A stretch of DNA of 64,000 bases. Source: Topomyia yanbarensis (lineage: Eukaryota > Arthropoda > Insecta > Diptera > Culicidae). Under the pieces are notes generated by a model that saw nothing but the letters and a program-made list of their open reading frames with translations, was not told the origin of the DNA and made no database searches. Of the stretch, positions 44,877 through 56,423 are shown piece by piece (positions within the stretch are counted from its first letter, which is position 1; every line of letters starts with the position of its first letter). The stretch spans positions 378,982,166 to 379,046,165 of the forward strand of contig NC_080672.1 of the NCBI RefSeq assembly GCF_030247195.1. Direction: 5' to 3'. The position numbers and the translations under genes were made by a program.

Positions 44877-45004
44877 AATTGGTCGGTGTTAAGTCAAACC
44901 GGACTAAGTCACAAAACATAAAAAATGAGATAATGAGAGCACCGAATAAAGAATTTCTTCAGCTAGTCTTCACATAGTCCGGTCTGACTTAACACCAACC
45001 AATT
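44877..45004. mobile_element. 128-bp MITE with 33-bp inverted ends
   Basis: AATTGGTCGGTGTTAAGTC...GGACTAAGT (44877-44909) faces ACATAGTCC...GACTTAACACCAACCAATT (44972-45004), with 3 mismatches in 33. The centre of ~62 bp has no frame. Target duplication not clear. Confidence 0.75.
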
Positions 45005-46499
45005 TAAACATTTACACGCATTTGCTCTATTAACAACTTCTGACAATCCTCATTACACAACTTTAATTTGCACATCCTATCGTATTTCAACCGATGATAG
45101 ACTTCCCGCTGGGCGGAAAAGGTGCAAATGAGACAATTGTCCGTACTGCTACGGTCCGATGCCTGTTCCTGCTGCTCCTGTGGTTTTTGTGGCGAAGATT
45201 TCACGGGCCCTTGCTATTTTGGTGGACTGGCTTCCTCTTTTTCGTTTGTCTTCAATAGGTCTGAAGGATGTCTTAAAAGAAATTACACGCAGCTTCAGGA
45301 CAACACGATACGTATCTTACCTATACCGCTTCTGGTGTTGGCTTATTCCTTTATGTTCCAAACGACGAACAATGTGTTCACACTTCTAAAGAAAATATTT
45401 TCAAGGAGGATTTAGCTACTGTTTTTCGGTGCTTTTGAAAAATGTTTGTTTGTTTTTGAATTTTAAAGAGGTATTAAGCATTCTATAAAAAGCCACACAA
45501 TTTCGTGGTTGGACCTTGTTTTTTTTATTCCAGTAAAAATTATGTTACTATAACTCGATAATTAAATAAATTGTTAGACTTATACACTTTACTCTTGACT
45601 TCGAAGCATAGTCAGGTTCTAAGCCTAACTGCTGTTTAGATCATTCATTTAGACAGCGGTGAAATTTGATTCATTTTCATCTCAAACCAACAAGATGCAT
45701 TAAAATATGGCAAAACTTTGTTTTTCTTTGATATCAAGATTTTTCGTACTTTCACTGCAACCGCTGACTATACTGTCCGGTTCCAAAATTCGAATAGTTT
45801 AGCTAATTTACAATAACGCTTTCTTGATGTATATTATTGAATATTGAAATATTCAGAAATAATATTAATTCGTGTACCCCTATATGAACATCGATGCAAT
45901 CTTCTACGTTTGACGACTCTTGCAAGTCGGAGGATAATGCTGCAACGGCTCTTCGTGTTTGATCTTCAAGCAATACAGCGCTAGGAAATTTTATTTCGTC
46001 CAAATACTTAATTTGATAAATGCCTTTAATCAAGTGATTTTTCATTTCAGTGCTCAGGCTCACTCATTGAATGGGTTTTTAGAGATTTTAGGATAAGTAA
46101 AATTCCACCCATAAACCACAAGAGCATAAATTTCAATCTTCGCTTACCGCACGTATGCAGCGCTGCAGTCGGTTAAAGCGATCGAATCAAATAGGCTCGC
46201 CCCCTCATGTATCCGGAGCACTGCAGCGGCGAGTGTCACAAGTAATCGCACAAAAGCTTCCACAGTGATGGATATTTTCCAGACGCAAGTTTCTGTGCTT
46301 CCACACAATATTGGTGCCCATCAGCTTTATCTCTAATGGATTGTGCTTCTAGGGAAAGTTCAAGAAAAAAAACTTTAGAGCTTTTATCCTTACACGTTTT
46401 GATCGAACAATGGCTAAATTTGGGTAGGAACCGGTTATCCCAATGTTTCTTCATGGTAATCGTGAGCATCCAATTTTTCTAAATTATTATTAATTTACA
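45005..46499. other. Spacer without recognised gene
   Basis: Short frames at 45004-45204 and 45122-45415 on opposite strands have no recognised domain. No element ends found. Confidence 0.45.
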
Positions 46500-46503
46500 T
46501 TAA

Positions 46504-46706
46504 AGTAGAACAGAGAAAGGGTAAAATTCGCAAACGAAAAAAGCAGTTTTTTTTCCACACCGTATGTCAGATCTTCATAAAAATCAATCAGCAGTACTGT
46601 AACAACATTCTACATACGCTGATTGATTTTTATGAAGATCTGACATACGGTGTGGAAAAAAAACTGCTTTTTTCGCTTGCGAATTTTGCGCATTCTCTGT
46701 CCAACC
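46504..46706. mobile_element. Near-perfect hairpin, TTAA-flanked palindromic MITE
   Basis: The arms 46511-46592 and 46618-46699 (82 nt each) differ at only 4 positions, all in the outer third. The loop is 25 nt. The pairing weakens but continues outward to TTAA at 46500-46503 and 46707-46710. TTAA on both sides is the duplication made by piggyBac-type elements, so a piggyBac-related MITE is likely. The inner ~58 bp (GCAGTTTTTTTTCCACACC, then GTATGTCAGATCTTCATAAA, then AATCAATCAGC) pair perfectly, which would also give a very stable RNA hairpin. Confidence 0.85.
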
Positions 46707-46710
46707 TTAA

Positions 46711-47060
46711 AGCGAAACACGAAGAAAAATGCTTTCATAAAATATCTTTAGTTGTTCATAGACCTCAGGATACATGTATGAGAAACGAAATCGATTGAAT
46801 TCACCTAACAGTACGATGATACCTTTCCTCTATCAATTAATATGTTGTCCACCGGTCTCGTGTGAGATCTTGGAAATTTCACATCATCTGATTGCTAAAT
46901 GGATTTTAGTTCATAATAATTTCTCGGCTTGACGGTCTCACATTCCTTTGCGTTAACTATATTTTCTGCATTTATTGCGTACAGGGATACATCAATTTCG
47001 TGCATTTTGTGACCCAGAGGAGTTTGAATACTCGAATCGTAATTTAAGGAGGGAGTAAAA
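46711..47060. other. Spacer without recognised gene
   Basis: Nothing supportable seen. Confidence 0.45.
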
Positions 47061-47698
47061 TAGGGTGACCATATCAAGCGAGTAAAAAACCAGGACAGTT
47101 CAAAGGGAATTATCTCCATCCATCACCTCTTAATCCATTGTGCCTTCTCCCCAGATTTTCGACAGCTATAAAGTTCTAGGTTCTGGCAGGCAAAGCTGCG
47201 GCAGTAAACACACAGTTTTTGCTTCATAGCCAACATCGAAGGCTACATGATGTTGTTGGAAAAATCAGCAATCATGAATTTAGCGGATGAAACGAAATCG
47301 TCTGTGCAGGACAGGCGAGGAGTTTCCAGCACTAAACACACGTCATTGAAGTAAGCCAGAAACGTAAACGGTCCCAAGTAGCTTTCTACGCTTTTCCTGA
47401 TTTAAAAATAAGTACCTGGCCACCGCCCATGACAATCATTATATCTCGATCTGAAATTTAGGATCGAAACAGCTGCAAAAACTAGCGTTTATTACAAATT
47501 TCTTTATTTTATCACTTGTTATATGAAAACAGCGGATCGGTTGGTGTAAATAATATCAGGTTGAGTGCGATCTTCCATAATCCCTGACATATAGGATGCT
47601 AAACTCGTCAGGTTAGTCGCCGTTCAGCGTCCAGGCGTGAAGCCATGTTAATCGTGGATTAGATACTGTTTCCATGAATTGGTTCCTCAATCACCAGC

Positions 47699-47715
47699 TA
47701 GAGAGAGAGAGAGAG
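47699..47715. repeat. GA microsatellite
   Basis: A short (GA)n run immediately left of the palindromic MITE. Confidence 0.85.
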
Positions 47716-47721
47716 CACTTA

Positions 47722-47817
47722 GGGCCGATTTCTTCACCCTCGCTTAACTATTAAACCAGGTTCACCAGTGCGTTTAAACCTGGCTTAAGAATAAAGCGAG
47801 GGTGAAGAAATCGGCCC
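47722..47817. mobile_element. 96-bp palindromic MITE with TTA flanks
   Basis: The outer arms GGGCCGATTTCTTCACCCTC (from 47722) and its exact inverse (to 47817) pair perfectly over at least 24 nt. An inner pair, AAACCAGG and CCTGGCTT, adds to the fold, and the core is TTCACCAGTGCGTTTAA. TTA on both sides (47719-47721, 47818-47820) may be the target duplication. Confidence 0.8.
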
Positions 47818-49226
47818 TTAATGAAGTTATTTCACGCTAGTTATTGATGAATTCATGAATTAGAAAAATGTTCGCGTATTTTAAGTAAGACGAAAAAATC
47901 CTCTGGAAAGAGAACTCAAGTAGAAGCGAAGTCAAACTTGGATTTGTCTTCTCAGAGACATCAAAAGAAATTCTTCGGGTGCCGGATTGAAAGACGATTT
48001 TTGCCAGGAAGAAGCTCTGGTAATCATTGTTTCATCGCCATTGAGAGCGGCCAGAGTTTGGTCCACAACTGGAATCATTTCGATTTGTTCGGCTGTCAAG
48101 TTTCCTTGTAAACGGACTCATTAATGTGCTATGTACATACGAACGGCGCACAGTGGCTGGAGGCTGGCCAAAACCTCAGAAATTTATTTCTGAACTATTG
48201 ATATTTTATATTTTTCTTGAATTTCTCATGTATTGAATAACGTATATTCAAAATTTTATGATCATTGGATAACCCATTTTTTAACATGAGTGTAAGCGTA
48301 GCAAAGTCCAGACTTTTTAATGATTTTCATTTTCGAAACCACCATTGCTCTGTTCACTTCAAATGTATGTTGCTCTTTTGGTTTTGGTCCGATTTTAGCA
48401 CAACTAGTTTCATTGCGTAGAGGAACGAAAGAACTTGATTAGTGGATAAAATAAGTTTGGTAGATTTGCTTGGAACTATGACTTTTTAGTTCAAATATGT
48501 TTGAGGTGGTCAGGTCACAAATACTTTTTTCACTAATGTATTCTGTACAAATTTCGGAATCATTTCGGAATGGTCACATAGAATACATTCTATGGGAAAT
48601 AACCTCTACTTTTCGAATATCATGGTCTCGTTCTGCGCCTAGGTGCGCAAAAAGGTTTAAGGAGATTTTAAAACTTTGTTGCTGATATGGAGGTGCATGG
48701 TGTTTTGTGTAAAATAGTTAAACAATCTACAGTAAACCAACATCTTATACAATGGGTTCAAATTAATGTTCTTCATTTTTTATGATATTGCTGTCATTGG
48801 TGAACAGTAACGGAAAATCTATCATGAAAACGGGATCATAGTTATAAGAAAGGTTCAATGACACTGTATGGAAAAATGCATTTAATATTTTTCGACTTTT
48901 GACATCAAAAATGAGCTCAGCACCTCAAAATTAGCCCAAATTGTGATTTTCAGCCAAATTAGGTAACATTTGAGATTTTGTCCGACTTTTGTTTGAAGAC
49001 CCGCCACTGTGCGGAGTGCTCTTTTCCTTTTCAATTTCCACGTAAGAGAAAAAAGTCGAGAGATTAAAAAAAAACTGCGATCTGAACCAAAGAAAATAAA
49101 GCGAAGACTCAATAAAGAAAAATATTGTAGGCTTTCATGGCAAAAACCAGAACAAATCAAGCATTTTCCTCGACTTCCCAGGACACCAAAACAGTAATTG
49201 AAAAACCAGGACGTATGGTCACCCTA

Positions 49227-49704
49227 AGTAAGAGTCTCAGCGTGAAAGAAACACTTTTTTTGGGATTTTTTTGGGTGAAGCGAATTGATCAAAACTTTTG
49301 TATATTATCATGTATCATGGAATGTCTCTGCAAAAAAAAAACGATTTACGCTGTTAACTGCCATTCAAAAACTAATTAATCGATTTTTTTCAAACTCATC
49401 ATACACATTCTATGCATAAAATACCTAACTCCTACGCTAAATTTTCGAGATAATTTTTCGATTAGGTGGGTTTTTACTCACAAAATGCGGATTTTTGCGT
49501 CAAAGATTGCAATTTTTATTTTAAATGAGTAAAAAAAACTCCACTATTGAAAAATAACTAAATAGCATAGTTCGAAAATATTCAACGCATTTTTTCCGAA
49601 TTTGGTATGAAGTGGAATCACTGAGCGGCGCATCACATTGCGCTTTAAATTTGTATGGAAACTCGAATGGGAAAACCTACATTTTTGCATTTTTGTTTCT
49701 AGAC
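49227..49704. other. Spacer without recognised gene
   Basis: AT-rich; no recognised feature before the LINE begins. Confidence 0.4.
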
Positions 49705-50583
49705 ACCAGTAGACTTCAGCTGTTGATCATGATGTTATTGTTCTGACCGAAACGTGGCTCAATGATCAAATCAATTTGCTCGAATTAATTTGGCTCAAGA
49801 TACTCGGTATATCGATCGCTATCCTTATAGTGCAGGAAAGAAACGTGGTGGTGGTGTACTCATTGCAGTTTCTAACCGACTCTCATACAAACACAACAAT
49901 GACAATCTCGAACAACTCTGGGTAAATATTCGTGGCCCCTATACCAACTTCTCTGTGGGTGTAGTGTATAATCCCCCCGATTCCGGAAGTTGATGTAGAA
50001 ATTATTCAGAAGCACATAGACTCCGCACTTGACATTGCAACTTCTATTGAACCCAACACGACACACCTACTATTTGGTGATTACAACCAACCTAGACATC
50101 TTTGGAAAATACCCCCTCTGGGCCTTCCCCGACTCTACTGAATCAACCTTTTCGAGGGCGAGTACTATCTTACTGGACGGAATGTCTGTTCTGCATATGC
50201 GACAGATTTCTACAGTAAATAATAGGCGAAATCCAATCTTGGACCTCCTGCTTATAAATGAAGAAGCTTCAATGAACTGCACCGTTTCAGAAGCACTTGA
50301 GCCGTTAGTTGATGTAGACGCACATCATCCTCCACTACTAGTAACGCAGATTCCTAATGACAAGATGGAAAATGTCAGGGAGTTCAACTTTTCGAAGACT
50401 GACTTCTCTAGACTTCATAACTCAACACAGGCAATCGATTGGGAGACTTTCTTGCACTTCGCGATTGTTGTAGATGTTGCCGTAGAAAAAACTTTCACTA
50501 ATGCTGGAAGAGTTTTTCAGTATACATGTGCCTGCACCTCGTCCTCGACCAAAACCGGCATGATCCAACAACCAGCTACGTGA
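49705..50583 (+). pseudogene. Jockey-clade endonuclease domain, frameshifted
   Basis: Order of motifs: VIVLTETWLNDQIN (catalytic Glu in ETWL, ~49730), YRYPYSAGKKRGGGVLIAVS-type strand (~49806-49872), LEQLWVNIRGP and VGVVYNPPDS (to 49990). After a shift comes FGDYN-like sequence (50077), then RNPILDLLLINE (~50229), VDVDAHHPPLL (~50310; His of the SDH-type block) and a spacer of about 80 residues to 50583. The domain nicks target DNA for target-primed reverse transcription. At least two frameshifts (near 49780 and 49990) prevent a single product. Confidence 0.85.
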
Positions 50584-51245
50584 ACTAAAAACATTGCGAG
50601 CAGCTGCGCTTCGACATTACACTAGGCGACGAAACCCGATTACAAAAAGGCAGTTCACTCTAGCCAGTAACAGCTACAAAATATATAATCGCTTGCTCTA
50701 CTCAAGACACGTAGCACAAACCCAATCCAACCTAAAACGAAGCCCAAAACAGTTTTAGTCCTTTGTAAATAGGAAATGTAAATAAAATGGGCTTCCTTCG
50801 AGTATGTTCCTCGCAAATGAAACGTCTAATACTCCCAACGGTATCTGTAACTTGTTCGCAAAACATTTCTCGAGCGTATTGAAAAATGAATAACTTAACT
50901 CAGGTGGACTGTTGCCTTCAAGATGTCCCTCGCGATGTAATCAATTTTGGAAACATTCAATTTACCGACGAAGATAATCTAGCTGCCATAAGCAAGTTAA
51001 AGTCCTCTAGATCGGTGCTGCCGGATGGGATTCCATTTTACTGAAAAAAATGCGCAAGCGCATTTACAAACCTCTACAATTAATCTTTGACCAATCATCG
51101 TCGTAATCAGTGTTTCCAGTGTGTTAAAAAAATCAGTAATGTTTCCCATTTTTTTTAAAAAGATGATAAGCACAATGTTGCGAACTATATCGTGGCATAA
51201 CCTCGCTCTGCGCTGGATCGAAGTTGTTTAAGATCCTAGTAGGAA

Positions 51246-52224
51246 ATGTGCTCTTTCGTGAGACCAAAACATACATATCGAAAGACCAACATGGCTTTTT
51301 TGCAGGCAGACCAAAAAATCACCAATCTAACCCAATTTACGTCGTACTACATTAAAAACATCGAAGATGGATCACAAGTAGACACTATATACACTGATGT
51401 TAAAGCTGCTTTAGATCGTGTAGAAGATCGAGCGGCTAGGCACTCCATCCAATTTTACAGGGTGGCTTAAATCATATCTCGTAGATCGTGCTCTGTCTGT
51501 GGAATTAGTAAGTAACGCGTCATATAACTTCATCAACTTGTCGAGTGTACCTCAAGGGCGCAATCTCGGACCGTTGCTTTTTTATTTATTCTTCAATGAC
51601 GTTTGCTATGTTATACCACCAGGGTGCAAACTTATATACGCTGATGATCTCAAACTCTTTCTCATTGTGCGGTTAATAGAGGACTGTATCGAACTTCAGC
51701 GACATCTAGATGCTTTCTGTAATTGGTGTAATCGCATATTGTTGGCTCTCAGTGTGCGCAAATGCTCTATAATATATTTCACGCGCAGAAAAAATCCAAT
51801 TCTCTGGAGCTACAATGCCGCCGGCCAATTGCTAGAGAGAGTGTCAGTTATCAGAGACCTTGGTGTACTCCTGGACTCGCAACTGACATTCAGAAAGCAT
51901 TACTCTCACATTATAGCACAGGCAAATAGAAACATTGGCTTCATAATAAGAATAGCCAACGAGTTTACTTATCCATGTTGTCTGCGGGCACTGTATTTTT
52001 CACTTGCTCGGTCTGTCCTGGAGGCTTCAGCAGCCATTTGGTGTTTTTATACGAACATTTGGGCTAAGGGAATTGAAGCAGTGCAAGCAAAATTCCTCCG
52101 CTTTGCTCTGAGAACTTTGCCATGGTTTAACTTAACAGAGCTACCACCATACGTCGATCGATGTCGTCTGCTCGATATGGAAACTCTGGCAAAAGGCGGT
52201 ATTTGTTGGGAGAATAGAAACTAG
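51246..52224 (+). pseudogene. Jockey-clade reverse transcriptase, 3' two thirds
   Basis: The stretch to 51470 contains HNLTQ-like and DVKAALDRV blocks, where the first catalytic Asp (xTDVKAALD) is present. A shift leads into the frame from 51499: VPQGRNLGPLLFYLFFNDV, LIYADD at 51637-51648 (both catalytic Asp present), HLDAFCNWC, a RDLGVLLDSQLTF block and the thumb-like tail FLRFALRTLPW...CRLLDMETLAK. Upstream (50584-51240) the linker reads RELKTLRAAALRHYTRRRNP and ends LPDGIP, the pre-RT motif. The frame stops at 52224 shortly before the natural end. Gly-Arg-Asn replaces the usual Gly-Ser/Val-x of the PQG box. Confidence 0.88.
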
Positions 52225-52225
52225 C

Positions 52226-52884
52226 CAAATGGATGCCCCAGATACGGCCAGAACGAACCCATAAGGGCGATGTGTAATTTTTTTTAATAGTGTGTATGGC
52301 CATTTTGATTTTCATTCTTATTATCATCCCATTTTAGAAGACTTTAAAAGTAACATTAAACATTTTTAACATCCTCGAAAAAAATTCTCGTGGTTTTTAG
52401 CGCAAAATAATCCTCACGTTTTTGCAATATAATTTTTTTGAAGTTTATAAAATTGATCATTTTTCAATCCCAGATAATTCGTAAACTTGTATTTTTTTGT
52501 ATTTTTATAAACTCTCGATGTTATGCATCCCCGATTTTATCAACCTACCGTCGCATTCTTACTATAGTGGTTATGCGCCAAATCTGGCAAAAATTTGAGA
52601 GAGTCCCAGTGAGACCCAATTAACCACTGGACGGTTTTCAAGCAATTTTCGATGAATAACTCGGTTAATATTGTTGGTTGTGATGAAAATCGGAGTCTAA
52701 CGGCCATAACAGCAAATTCAATGCCAGATCATACATCATCTGCAACAATAATTTTGTACTTCTTGGGAACATCTCAGTGATCTTTGCCAACATAAAGCTT
52801 CTATCTCGGAAGCTGCTTAAATTCAAATTTGAAACACTTTTCATCATCCTTTTAGATGCATTTATTGTTCAGATTCAGATTATA
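52226..52884. other. AT-rich spacer between LINE and composite element
   Basis: No recognised gene or element. Confidence 0.4.
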
Positions 52885-53303
52885 GACGAATTTCGCGCTA
52901 AATCGTATTCAGAGTTGGCAGCACCCTCTAAGATTTTATTGAAACTTTCTGTACGCGCGGATTTTGTCACAAAAAGTCACTTTGCATTCTTCGTTTTTTC
53001 AAAAATGATCTAGACTGTCTTTTGAAAATGGTCAAACTTTTTTACCATTTTTTTTTTCAAATGGCTATAGTCCAAAAATGACAAATCCTACAAAAAATGC
53101 TGTAGGAGTGATTTTCGCGAAATTAGTCAAATTTTTGAATAAAACTATTGAAAAAAATTTTCATCGACTTTTACACTGAAAGAAATCGATTTTAAAAATT
53201 TAAAGTCGATTTACAAAAAAAAGCATCTTTAATTTGAATTGAATTTTGTTCCAAGATAGGCAATCATGTTCCCTACCTTCCGTCCAAAATTCAAGTTGGG
53301 CAC

Positions 53304-54043
53304 TAGACTGGTTCAATTTTTGACTTTTAGATCCACTAGGCTCTAGGTACCGATCGGTTGTGTCTACGAAACCTCCAAAAATTTCAAAGTTTATATAGAA
53401 ATTAGTATGAAAAATCGGTTAACATTGAAAATAAATTCTTAAAAAATCACCTCATCAATTAATTTATCAGAACACTATATATTTCTAAAGGTATTCTTCC
53501 TCTGAACATATTCGGGAAACATTGTAAGTTTGTAAAAATTCGCTGAGAAAAGTTATTAACTAAAGTAGCAGCATAACTTCAAAACAAGTGGATTTTATTA
53601 TTAATCATAGCAACCCTGATTGAATAACTGTATATGCCATACGCGAGCGGTGTGTGGCAAGTCTAGTTTACACTTGTGTAATGATGGAGCTATTCAAACA
53701 GGGTTGCTATGATTAATAATAAAATCCACTTGTTTTGAAGTCATGCTGCTTCTTTAGTTAATAGCTTTTCTCAACGAATTTTCACAAACTTACAATGTTC
53801 CACGAATTTGTTCAGTAGAACAATATCTTTAGAATTATATAGTGTTTTGAAGAATTGATTGATGAGGTGATTTTTTAAGAATTTATTTTCTACTAATTTC
53901 TACTAATTTCCATATAAACTTTGAAATTTTTGGAGGGTCCGTAGACACAACCGATCGGTACCAAAATTTGCATAATTACTAAGGGCCATGAATGGAATCA
54001 ATAGAGCCTGGTGGAGCTAATAGTCAAAAATTGAACCAGTCTA
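53304..54043. mobile_element. 740-bp palindromic hAT-type MITE inside composite copy 2
   Basis: The arms 53304-53629 and 53688-54043 are inverted copies starting TAGACTGGTTCAATTTTTGAC, with a 58-bp loop and several small differences. TTGGGCAC (53296-53303) and TTGGGTAC (54044-54051) flank it; the 8-bp duplication has one mismatch, and the uninterrupted sequence in the other TIRs (GTGCCCAACTTGAA near 43924, inverse) supports the insertion point. 8 bp indicates hAT. No coding sequence. Confidence 0.85.
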
Positions 54044-54359
54044 TTGGGTACCTTTAAGTAACAGAGCTATTTAAAAAAAATCCTTGTCCAAACTGAATTT
54101 ATTTTTTCAGCGTAAATTGCATTGAAAACTAAATCAATGAAAGTCATAATTATCGCAGAATCCAATTTTCCAACTGCTAGTTACCTGATACATACAAAAA
54201 GTATCAGTAATGAATTTGGTATATATCCATAACAAACTTGAATGAGGGCAAAGATCATCATATATGCGAGATTTAACTAAATACCACTTGACCGCGTACG
54301 AAGAAGTATCTTGTCTATGTACCCGCCCGGGAAGTAGAGATTGATGGTGTAGTCTCCAA

Positions 54360-54690
54360 CAGAGGCCTTAAGTGAGAAGTATGGGGTTCGCTCCTTCTAG
54401 AACCCTTTGTTTCTGCCAGTGAAAATTCTGGTTTGCAAGCAATTGCGTTCAGGAAAAAAATCAAGGAGTATTTGAAAACAACTTTTTTTTCATCAGCCTC
54501 ATTTCGAACCTTTTGCCGAATATGCTCTTCCAAACTTTAATCTTTTGGGCGGGGCTAGTCTACCTGTTCGCCATTATGTGCCGCGAGGCATGAACTTCCG
54601 TTGTTGCAAACAATTAGGCCTATTGCGACTTATTGTAGAAACAAGACACACTGTGGAAAATGCTGTGGAAAATTAATATTTGTCATGTGG
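54360..54690 (+). pseudogene. LINE ORF1 (gag) fragment, copy 2
   Basis: Nucleotide-level counterpart of 40300-40650, with GGGCGGGGCTAGTCTACCTG, TGCCGCGAGGCATGAACTTC and GTTGTTGCAAACAATTAGGC in the same order, but more frameshifted, and with ~45 bases (54475-54530) absent from copy 1. The zinc-knuckle remnant is broken (CCKQLGLLRLIV). Confidence 0.6.
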
Positions 54691-55156
54691 GGACAAAATG
54701 AAATATTTTTTTTAAGAACGCTCCGATAATGCAAAAGAGTGCTACGCCACTGACATCGACTAATGCCTACGTTTCCTTGTATAATAAAGAGCGAGAGTCT
54801 GACCATCCCATTGTAGGAACATCTTTTAATGTGCCTATAAATTTCCGAAAGAGGAAAATCAGTTTTCTCTCCTAAGCTTCCTCGTAAAGGCCTGAGAGTG
54901 TCCCTTGGTGCCGTTACAAAACCGTAGTAAGTATTTCGTGGTCTCGGTAATCTTAGAAACTAGCACGAATTTCCACATGGGACATCAAAAACCCTAAGTT
55001 ATATTTCCGTCCCTACATTTTCCCCCAAGTTATACACAATGCATTTGCATTACGATTAAAGGACAGACGAAACGAGCACCCAACGCGAACAACCGTGAAC
55101 AGTCTCCTACCTCGTGGTGGGCAGATATTGCTTAGAATTATACGCGAAAGCGACTT

Positions 55157-56000
55157 TTGAACGTCGGGTGGCCCAAATTTTTCCCAATATACGCGACGTT
55201 ACAAATGCAAATGAAAAAATTGATGAAAGCTGAAAAACACGATTATTGGTACCAGTCCGTCGGACGGGTCATCAGAGAAACAATGTTTCGCCTGGCGGCC
55301 AGGACCTACGTTGTGTATTCGATTCATCCTGTGATTGGAATACACGGAACGTTCGTCATATGATGACAGCTATGCATCGCTTTTTTGCTAATTATTATGA
55401 CAGTAGTGGTTAGTGCAATCTTAAAAGAGGCTGTGCTGCCAACATTCCCCCCAAAAATTGACCGTGCCCACATCGTTACAGTTACAGGAAGTACTCCGTT
55501 CGATGGAGCATTGAAAGCACTCTTTGTATTTCCTGGAGAAAACATGGGAGTTTTTGACTACTTTATCTGAAAAATCATAGCAGATTACTTTAGTTTGAAT
55601 TTTTTCGCAGTGCTCCATTCCAGGTAATGAGAAGGCGGACATTTGAATTAGAATAATAATGAGAAGATGGACATTTTGGCATTAGAAGTTTTTAAATATT
55701 TCTTCTCACAAGACGCTCCAAAATTGGCAAATTTCGTGGAGCGATGGAAGTTTAGGAATCCCAAAGGTATCAACAAACCTTGGTCCATGATTTCATTCCG
55801 GTGATATATCGGGTCATGTACAATAATTATACTTAGAAGGCCCATCTCCGGCATATTGAGCTCGTGGAGAGCGGTCTCTGCGCTTGTGGTGGCGGTTATC
55901 GCGATATTAAACATGTTGTCTGGTCGTGCGCTAAGTATTCTAGTACCAAATCTCCGTTAAACGAATCCCTTCGGCCTCGTTTCAGTCAAGTCCGAGATGC
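55157..56000 (+). pseudogene. LINE pol C-terminal fragment: RNase H remnant and Cys-His tail, copy 2
   Basis: Counterpart of 41128-42000. Frames show MKAEKHDYWYQSVGRVIRET, RLAARTYVVYSIHP, a decayed RNase H stretch ending SIPGNEKAD near 55617-55640, FVERWKFRNPKGINKPWS, and the C-terminal tail VESGLCACGGGYRDIKHVVW then SCAKY with CxC, His and Cys all present. I-clade/LOA-like wording. The two copies share the same upstream and downstream breakpoints, so the LINE pieces were joined before the composite unit duplicated. Confidence 0.7.
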
Positions 56001-56423
56001 TATACCAAATTCGTTACTGATACTTTTTGCATGTATCAAGCAACAGCAGATCAAATTGGATTCAGAGATGAACATAATTTCCTATCTTGGATCAAAATTT
56101 CATTCAAATCAAAGATGGGGTTTTCTTGTAAATCTATTTTAAATTTTTAAAATCGATTTTTTAGTGTACAAGTCAATGAAGAATTTTTTCAATCTTTTTA
56201 TTCAAAAATTTGACTAATTGTGTGGAAATCACTCCTACAACATTTTTTGTAGGACTGTTCTTTTGTAGTTTGACCCTTTTCAAAAGACAATCTAGATCAT
56301 TTTTGGAAAAACAAAGTATGCAAAGTGCCTTTTTGTGACAAAGTTCTCACGTACAGAAAGTTTCATCAAAATCGGAGAGGGTGCTGCCAACATTTGTTCG
56401 AGTTGGTGCGAAATTCGTCTATA

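Larger units (their letters stand above)
47061..49226. mobile_element. ~2.2-kb element with TAGGGTGACCATA ends
   Basis: The 13-bp TIR TAGGGTGACCATA (47061-47073) is matched exactly, inverted, at 49214-49226. AACCAGGAC follows both ends at slightly different distances. Such ends resemble hAT-type termini. An 8-bp duplication is not clean (GAGTAAAA on the left, AGTAAGAG on the right), so the superfamily is tentative. The interior has no transposase I recognise; a palindromic MITE (47722-47817) sits inside. Confidence 0.6.
49705..52225 (+). mobile_element. Degraded Jockey-clade LINE, endonuclease plus RT
   Basis: One LINE in the plus direction, about 2.5 kb: endonuclease (49705-50330), linker (50330-51030) and reverse transcriptase (51030-52224). 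ORF1 and the 3' UTR/poly-A tail were not found. The copy seems truncated at both ends and has several frameshifts and stops. Motif wording (RGGGVLIAVS, LEQLWV, PQG...LGPLLF, LIYADD) is that of Jockey-clade elements. Confidence 0.85.
52885..56419. mobile_element. Composite long-TIR element, copy 2 (with 740-bp MITE inside)
   Basis: The left end GACGAATTTCGCGC (52885) and right end inverse GCGAAATTCGTC (to 56419) are flanked by TATA on both sides (52881-52884, 56420-56423), a likely 4-bp (or TA) target duplication. Left TIR 52885-54223 including the MITE (about 590 bp without it); right TIR 56001-56419 (419 bp, internally deleted). The core 54224-56000 (1,777 bp) is colinear with the copy-1 core (1,781 bp). 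Net size without the MITE and its duplication is about 2.79 kb. No transposase; cargo is dead LINE sequence. Confidence 0.87.
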
